From JACMJP01 sp046160675 (lineage in GTDB: Bacteria; Bacteroidota; Bacteroidia; Chitinophagales; BACL12): a stretch of 10,108 bases of DNA. Made by a program: the position numbers and the translations under genes. The notes under the pieces were generated by a model. It saw nothing but the letters and a program-made list of their open reading frames with translations, did no database searches and was not told the origin of the DNA. The DNA is taken from assembly GCA_046160675.1 (NCBI GenBank), contig JBJXHH010000021.1, positions 1 to 10,108 on the forward strand. The letters run 5' to 3'. The first letter of the stretch is position 1, and every line of letters begins with the position of its first letter. This document shows, in pieces, positions 7,373 through 10,108 of the stretch.

Positions 7373-7755
7373 TCCGACAATATTGCATCCGCCTCTATCT
7401 CAATCAAATATTCTGGTGCAATTAATTTAGAAACTTCAACCATCGTTGTACAAGGTTTTATCTGAGCAAAAAACTCACCATGTGCTTTGCCGTACTCTTC
7501 CCAGCGGGAAATATCTGTAACAAATATCCTTGTTCGTACAACGTCTTTCATTTCTGCACCACATTGTTTTAAAACACCTTCAATTTTGTGCAAAATGAAT
7601 CTTGTTTGTTCGTAGGCCGAACTTCCTCCAACTAAATTATTATCAGCATCTACCGCAACTGTGCCTGTAATAAATATTTGATTGTTCACTATAACAGCAC
7701 GGGAATATCCAACTATGTCTTCCCACTTTGCCCCGGATGAAATGTTTTTTCGCAT
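7369..7755 (-). CDS. RidA/YjgF/UK114-family protein lacking the usual catalytic arginine
   Basis: A 128-residue protein of the RidA (YjgF/YER057c/UK114) fold, normally a homotrimer that hydrolyses reactive enamine/imine intermediates from PLP enzymes. Family features are present: GYSRAVIVNNQIFITG near residues 16-31, VVRTRIFVTDI (72-82) and the C-terminal VEVSKL...IEIEADAI with the conserved Glu121. At the position of E. coli RidA Arg105 (PARSCVEV) this protein has PCTTMVEV, so Thr103 replaces the arginine that binds the substrate carboxylate. It therefore belongs to one of the arginine-lacking Rid groups and may not be an imine deaminase. It starts 12 bases after the stop of the LpxD-like gene on the same strand and is likely in one operon with it. 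Family assignment is firm; activity is not. Confidence 0.93.
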   Translation of the reverse strand: MRKNISSGAKWEDIVGYSRAVIVNNQIFITGTVAVDADNNLVGGSSAYEQTRFILHKIEGVLKQCGAEMKDVVRTRIFVTDISRWEEYGKAHGEFFAQIKPCTTMVEVSKLIAPEYLIEIEADAILSD

Positions 7756-7767
7756 TATCTTTTTGTT

Positions 7768-8703
7768 TTAAGTATTTCTCATTTTCTCCCATATCTCCAC
7801 CATGTTCTTTGCGGCAGCAAGCTCTTTCATTTTTTTTCTGGCTTCATCGGCAGGCGACCCGAAATATTTTTTCCCCGCTTTTAAATTATCCCCAACGCCG
7901 CTTTGCGCAAGAACTGTTACGTTATCTTCAATAACTAGGTCTTTACTCACTCCCACCTGCCCCCAAAGTATTACGTTGTTGCCGATTATTGTTTTCCCGC
8001 CTATCATCACTCCGCCTGCAAACAAACACATCTTTCCTATTTCTACCCCATGCCCGATATGAATATGATTATCCATCTTCGTGTGTTCGCCAATGATCGT
8101 ATCGCCGCTTACCCCCTTGTCAATTGTAACGCAGGCGCCTATTTCCACATGGTCATGAATAATAGTTCTGCCGCAACTTATCATTTTATCTCTATGTGTT
8201 TTCCTGTCTTTAAAATAAAAAGCGTCGGCGCCAATTACTGTGTTTGCATGAATAACTACATCATCACCAATAATTGTGTTATCATACAAAACTACATTGG
8301 GATGCAACACACAATTTTTCCCAACAATACAATTATTGCCAATATATACTCCCGGAAATAACAAGGTATTTTCTCCGATAACCGCAGTATTAGAAATATT
8401 TTTTAAGGAAGGGTTGAAGGGAGAAAATCTTTGCACAAGTTTTACATAATCCCTGAACGGGTCATCAGAAAATATCAAACCTTTCCCTTGAGGGCATTCC
8501 ACTTCTTTATTGATGATGATAAATGTTGCGGCGCTTTGTAATGCTTTATTGTAATACTTTTCAAAATCAACAAATGTGATGTCTCCCCTACGTACTTTAT
8601 GAATTTCATTGATACCTCTAATCTGCATGTCGGCATCGCCTGAAAGTTTACTTCCTAAAAATGCTGCACACTCCTTTAATGAAATTGGTTCCTTTAATTG
8701 CAT
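7768..8703 (-). CDS. LpxD-like UDP-sugar N-acyltransferase (left-handed beta-helix)
   Basis: A 311-residue enzyme of the UDP-3-O-acylglucosamine N-acyltransferase family, which adds a second acyl chain to the lipid A precursor. An N-terminal UDP-sugar-binding domain (1 to about 100, with RRGDITFVDFEKYY) precedes a hexapeptide-repeat beta-helix (about 105-275) and a C-terminal helix. His218 in IHIGHGVEIG aligns with the catalytic His239 of E. coli LpxD. The start is taken as the ATG at 8703 because it gives the family-like N-terminus; an in-frame GTG at 8730 would add nine residues and lies before the promoter box. No lpxA, lpxB, lpxC or fabZ is adjacent. Many Bacteroidota carry this slightly divergent paralogue in addition to canonical LpxD, so the acceptor may not be lipid A; I leave the symbol blank. 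Confidence 0.88.
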   Translation of the reverse strand: MQLKEPISLKECAAFLGSKLSGDADMQIRGINEIHKVRRGDITFVDFEKYYNKALQSAATFIIINKEVECPQGKGLIFSDDPFRDYVKLVQRFSPFNPSLKNISNTAVIGENTLLFPGVYIGNNCIVGKNCVLHPNVVLYDNTIIGDDVVIHANTVIGADAFYFKDRKTHRDKMISCGRTIIHDHVEIGACVTIDKGVSGDTIIGEHTKMDNHIHIGHGVEIGKMCLFAGGVMIGGKTIIGNNVILWGQVGVSKDLVIEDNVTVLAQSGVGDNLKAGKKYFGSPADEARKKMKELAAAKNMVEIWEKMRNT

Positions 8704-8707
8704 GACA

Positions 8708-8715
8708 CAAAGTTC
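8708..8715 (-). promoter_or_regulatory. Candidate -7 box of the LpxD-like gene
   Basis: On the minus strand this reads GAACTTTG, matching TAnnTTTG at all but the first base, and it ends only four bases before the ATG at 8703. If used, transcription would begin at or next to the start codon. No -33 TTG was found at the normal distance. Confidence 0.3.
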
Positions 8716-8752
8716 AGAAAACAATTTCACTTACCCTTTTATGCATTCCCTT

Positions 8753-8760
8753 TATCTTTG
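8753..8760 (+). promoter_or_regulatory. Bacteroidota -7 box of gcvT
   Basis: TATCTTTG is a perfect match to TAnnTTTG and ends six bases before the ATG at 8767. Transcription would start within a few bases of the ATG, giving a leaderless or almost leaderless message. It also decides the gcvT start: the in-frame ATG at 8698 lies upstream of this box and inside the divergent gene's 5' end. Confidence 0.5.
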
Positions 8761-8766
8761 CTACTT

Positions 8767-9858
8767 ATGAAACAAACAGCTCTTACACATTTACATAAAT
8801 CTCTCGGCGCAAAAATGGCTGAGTTTGCAGGATATGAAATGCCCATCGTTTATACAAGCCAGGTGGAAGAACATCATACTGTAAGAAATACTGTTGGTGT
8901 TTTTGATGTAAGTCACATGGGTGAATTTATTTTAAAGGGAGATGGCGCTGCGGCATTAATACAAAAAGTTACAAGCAATGATGTGTATGCCCTTACCCCC
9001 GGCAAGGCACAATACAGTTGTTTGCCGAATGAAGATGGGGGAATTGTAGATGACTTGCTGGTATATCATCTTGAAGATGGGAATTATATGCTGGTTGTGA
9101 ATGCAAGCAATATTGAGAAAGACTGGAATCATATCATGAAATATAATACTGCCGGAGTTGAGATGCATAATATTTCTGATAACACTAGCTTGCTTGCTGT
9201 GCAGGGGCCGAAAGCAATTGATACCTTGCAAAAAATTACTGACACAGATCTTTCAACCATAGCATATTACACTTTTACAAAACACAAATTTGCGGGAGTT
9301 GGCAATGTAATTATTTCTGCAACGGGATATACAGGTGCCGGAGGTTTTGAAATCTATTTTCCCAAGCAATACTCTGAACAGATCTGGAACGCAATATTTG
9401 AAGCTGGAAAAGAATTCGGCATTAAACCCATCGGGCTTGCTGCAAGAGATACACTAAGATTAGAGATGGGTTTTTGTTTGTACGGAAATGATATTGATGA
9501 TACAACGTCACCACTTGAAGCGGGGCTTGGATGGATCACAAAGCTGAAAGCAGCCAATAATGATTTTGTGGGCAAAGAAAAGATCATTGCAGGAAAAGAG
9601 GCCGGGTTAAAAAGAAAGCTTGTAGGTTTTGAAATGATTGATAAAGGAATTCCTAGACATGATTATCCAATTGTTGATGCTCAAAACAATGTTATTGGAA
9701 AAGTAACAAGCGGCACACAAAGCCCTTCCCTCAATAAAGCTATCGGGCTTGGTTATGTATCTGCAGAACATTCTGCCGCAGATTCCGAAATTTTTATAGA
9801 TATTCGCAACAAGCCCGTGAAAGCTAAAGTGGTTAAAATTCCATTTTTACAGAAATAG
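8767..9858 (+). CDS. gcvT: Aminomethyltransferase (glycine cleavage system T protein)
   Basis: GcvT takes the aminomethyl group from the lipoylated H protein and, with tetrahydrofolate, releases ammonia and 5,10-methylene-THF. The 363-residue length is typical. The N-terminus TALTHLHKSLGAKMAEFAGY and VFDVSHMGE are hallmark T-protein sequences. D95-D96 in IVDDLLVY include the counterpart of the E. coli catalytic Asp101; VNASN (111-115), GYTGAGGFE (187-195) and GLAARDTLRLE with R227 follow, and the C-terminal barrel domain spans roughly 280-360. The GYTG loop reads AG where many homologues have ED. No gcvH or gcvP is adjacent, so the system is dispersed, as is common in this phylum. It is divergent from the LpxD-like gene, with 63 bases between start codons. 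Confidence 0.97.
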   Translation: MKQTALTHLHKSLGAKMAEFAGYEMPIVYTSQVEEHHTVRNTVGVFDVSHMGEFILKGDGAAALIQKVTSNDVYALTPGKAQYSCLPNEDGGIVDDLLVYHLEDGNYMLVVNASNIEKDWNHIMKYNTAGVEMHNISDNTSLLAVQGPKAIDTLQKITDTDLSTIAYYTFTKHKFAGVGNVIISATGYTGAGGFEIYFPKQYSEQIWNAIFEAGKEFGIKPIGLAARDTLRLEMGFCLYGNDIDDTTSPLEAGLGWITKLKAANNDFVGKEKIIAGKEAGLKRKLVGFEMIDKGIPRHDYPIVDAQNNVIGKVTSGTQSPSLNKAIGLGYVSAEHSAADSEIFIDIRNKPVKAKVVKIPFLQK

Positions 9859-9866
9859 CTTGCAAA

Positions 9867-9894
9867 CTAGGCGCCTTTGCGCCTTAGCGAGAAA
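9867..9894. repeat. Period-8 GC-rich tandem/hairpin repeat between gcvT and comB
   Basis: Three 8-base units run in tandem: GCGCCTTT (9871-9878), GCGCCTTA (9879-9886) and GCGAGAAA (9887-9894). Overlapping them, AGGCGC (9869-9874) and GCGCCT (9879-9884) form a six-base-pair stem with a CTTT loop, extendable by CT/AG with one bulged T. It stands out as GC-rich in AT-rich DNA. There is no T-run, so a simple intrinsic terminator is unlikely. It resembles short CTTTGCG-type intergenic repeats I recall from Bacteroidota genomes; that is recollection, not a search. Confidence 0.55.
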
Positions 9895-9897
9895 CAG

Positions 9898-10108
9898 ATG
9901 GCGTTTACACAACACAAACCTGATACCCGCCCGGTGATAGAAGTGTGCCTCACTCCTGCGCTATGGTATCAGCATGATGCAAAAGATAAAAACGTCATTG
10001 TAATAGATATCATCCGTGCCACCTCTACTATCGCTTCTGCCCTCCAACATGGTGTAAAAAAAATGATCCCTGTGGAAAAGATGGAAGAAGCAGAAAAATT
10101 TCTTGCAA
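9898..10108 (+). CDS. comB: ComB-like 2-phosphosulfolactate phosphatase, N-terminal part (cut by window end)
   Basis: The first 70 codons of a gene that runs off the window. IEVCLTPALW near residues 14-23 and VIVIDIIRATSTIASAL (33-49, with D37 and R40) match the start of the ComB family, Mg-dependent phosphatases first described in coenzyme M synthesis, where they convert 2-phosphosulfolactate to sulfolactate. The following KKMIPVEKMEEAEKFL also fits. Many bacteria without coenzyme M carry ComB homologues, so the physiological substrate here may be a different sulfonate or phosphate ester. The ATG lies 39 bases after the gcvT stop on the same strand, just downstream of the GCGCCTTT repeat, and could be co-transcribed with gcvT. 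Only the N-terminal quarter to third is visible, so integrity cannot be judged. Confidence 0.85.
   Translation, partial: MAFTQHKPDTRPVIEVCLTPALWYQHDAKDKNVIVIDIIRATSTIASALQHGVKKMIPVEKMEEAEKFLA

Noticed and set aside
8704..8730. GTG start for the LpxD-like protein adding nine residues
   Set aside because: The ATG at 8703 gives the expected N-terminus and follows the candidate promoter; the GTG would lie before it.
8698..8766. Upstream ATG giving gcvT 23 extra residues
   Set aside because: The extra residues do not resemble the family N-terminus, the ATG lies upstream of the TATCTTTG box, and it overlaps the divergent gene's start.
9869..9884. Rho-independent terminator after gcvT
   Set aside because: The stem is GC-rich but no T-run follows on either strand; better described as a repeat/hairpin.
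1..10108. Mobile elements, CRISPR arrays, tRNA or rRNA genes
   Set aside because: No transposase or integrase frame, no regularly spaced direct repeats of CRISPR size, and no cloverleaf or rRNA-like sequence were seen.

Overview
The window looks like ordinary chromosome from an AT-rich Bacteroidota genome, most likely Chitinophagia or a Sphingobacteriales/Saprospiraceae-type relative. This is inferred from protein style and not from a marker gene. The signs are a secreted delta-60-type propeller with a dockerin-like calcium module of the kind common in Bacteroidota, promoter boxes of the TAnnTTTG type, very weak Shine-Dalgarno signals, and an LpxD-like acyltransferase of the type found beside the canonical LpxD in this phylum. 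I see no tRNA, rRNA, CRISPR array, insertion sequence or phage gene.

Layout. 1-1667 (-): N-terminal 555 residues of a large exported protein (signal peptide, seven propeller-like repeats, two EF-hand dockerin-like loops, start of a cohesin-like beta domain), cut by the window edge. 1668-1844: divergent intergenic region with two ATTG/CAAT dyads and a Bacteroidota -7 box. 1845-3308 (+): 487-residue helical protein of unknown function with a TPR-like segment. 3303-4966 (-): two-gene ABC exporter operon (permease, then ATPase in coordinate order; the ATPase is transcribed first and starts with TTG). 5054-7372 (+): a cytoplasmic alpha/beta-hydrolase with an unrecognised N-terminal half, followed 3 bases later by rnhB (RNase HII). 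7369-8703 (-): LpxD-like acyltransferase, then a RidA-family protein that lacks the usual catalytic arginine. 8767-9858 (+): gcvT. 9898 to the end (+): start of a ComB-like 2-phosphosulfolactate phosphatase, preceded by a small GC-rich tandem/hairpin repeat.

The genes are mostly housekeeping or metabolic and do not form one evident pathway. RNase HII serves genome maintenance, GcvT one-carbon metabolism, the LpxD-like enzyme probably envelope lipid or glycan acylation, and the ABC pair export. Gene packing is tight: both convergent pairs overlap exactly at their stop codons, and the lpxD-like/gcvT divergent pair has promoter-like boxes only 4-6 bases from the start codons, suggesting leaderless messages. 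The least explained items are the hydrolase with its orphan N-terminal half, the 487-residue helical protein, and the composite exported protein. No clear undescribed multi-gene system is visible.
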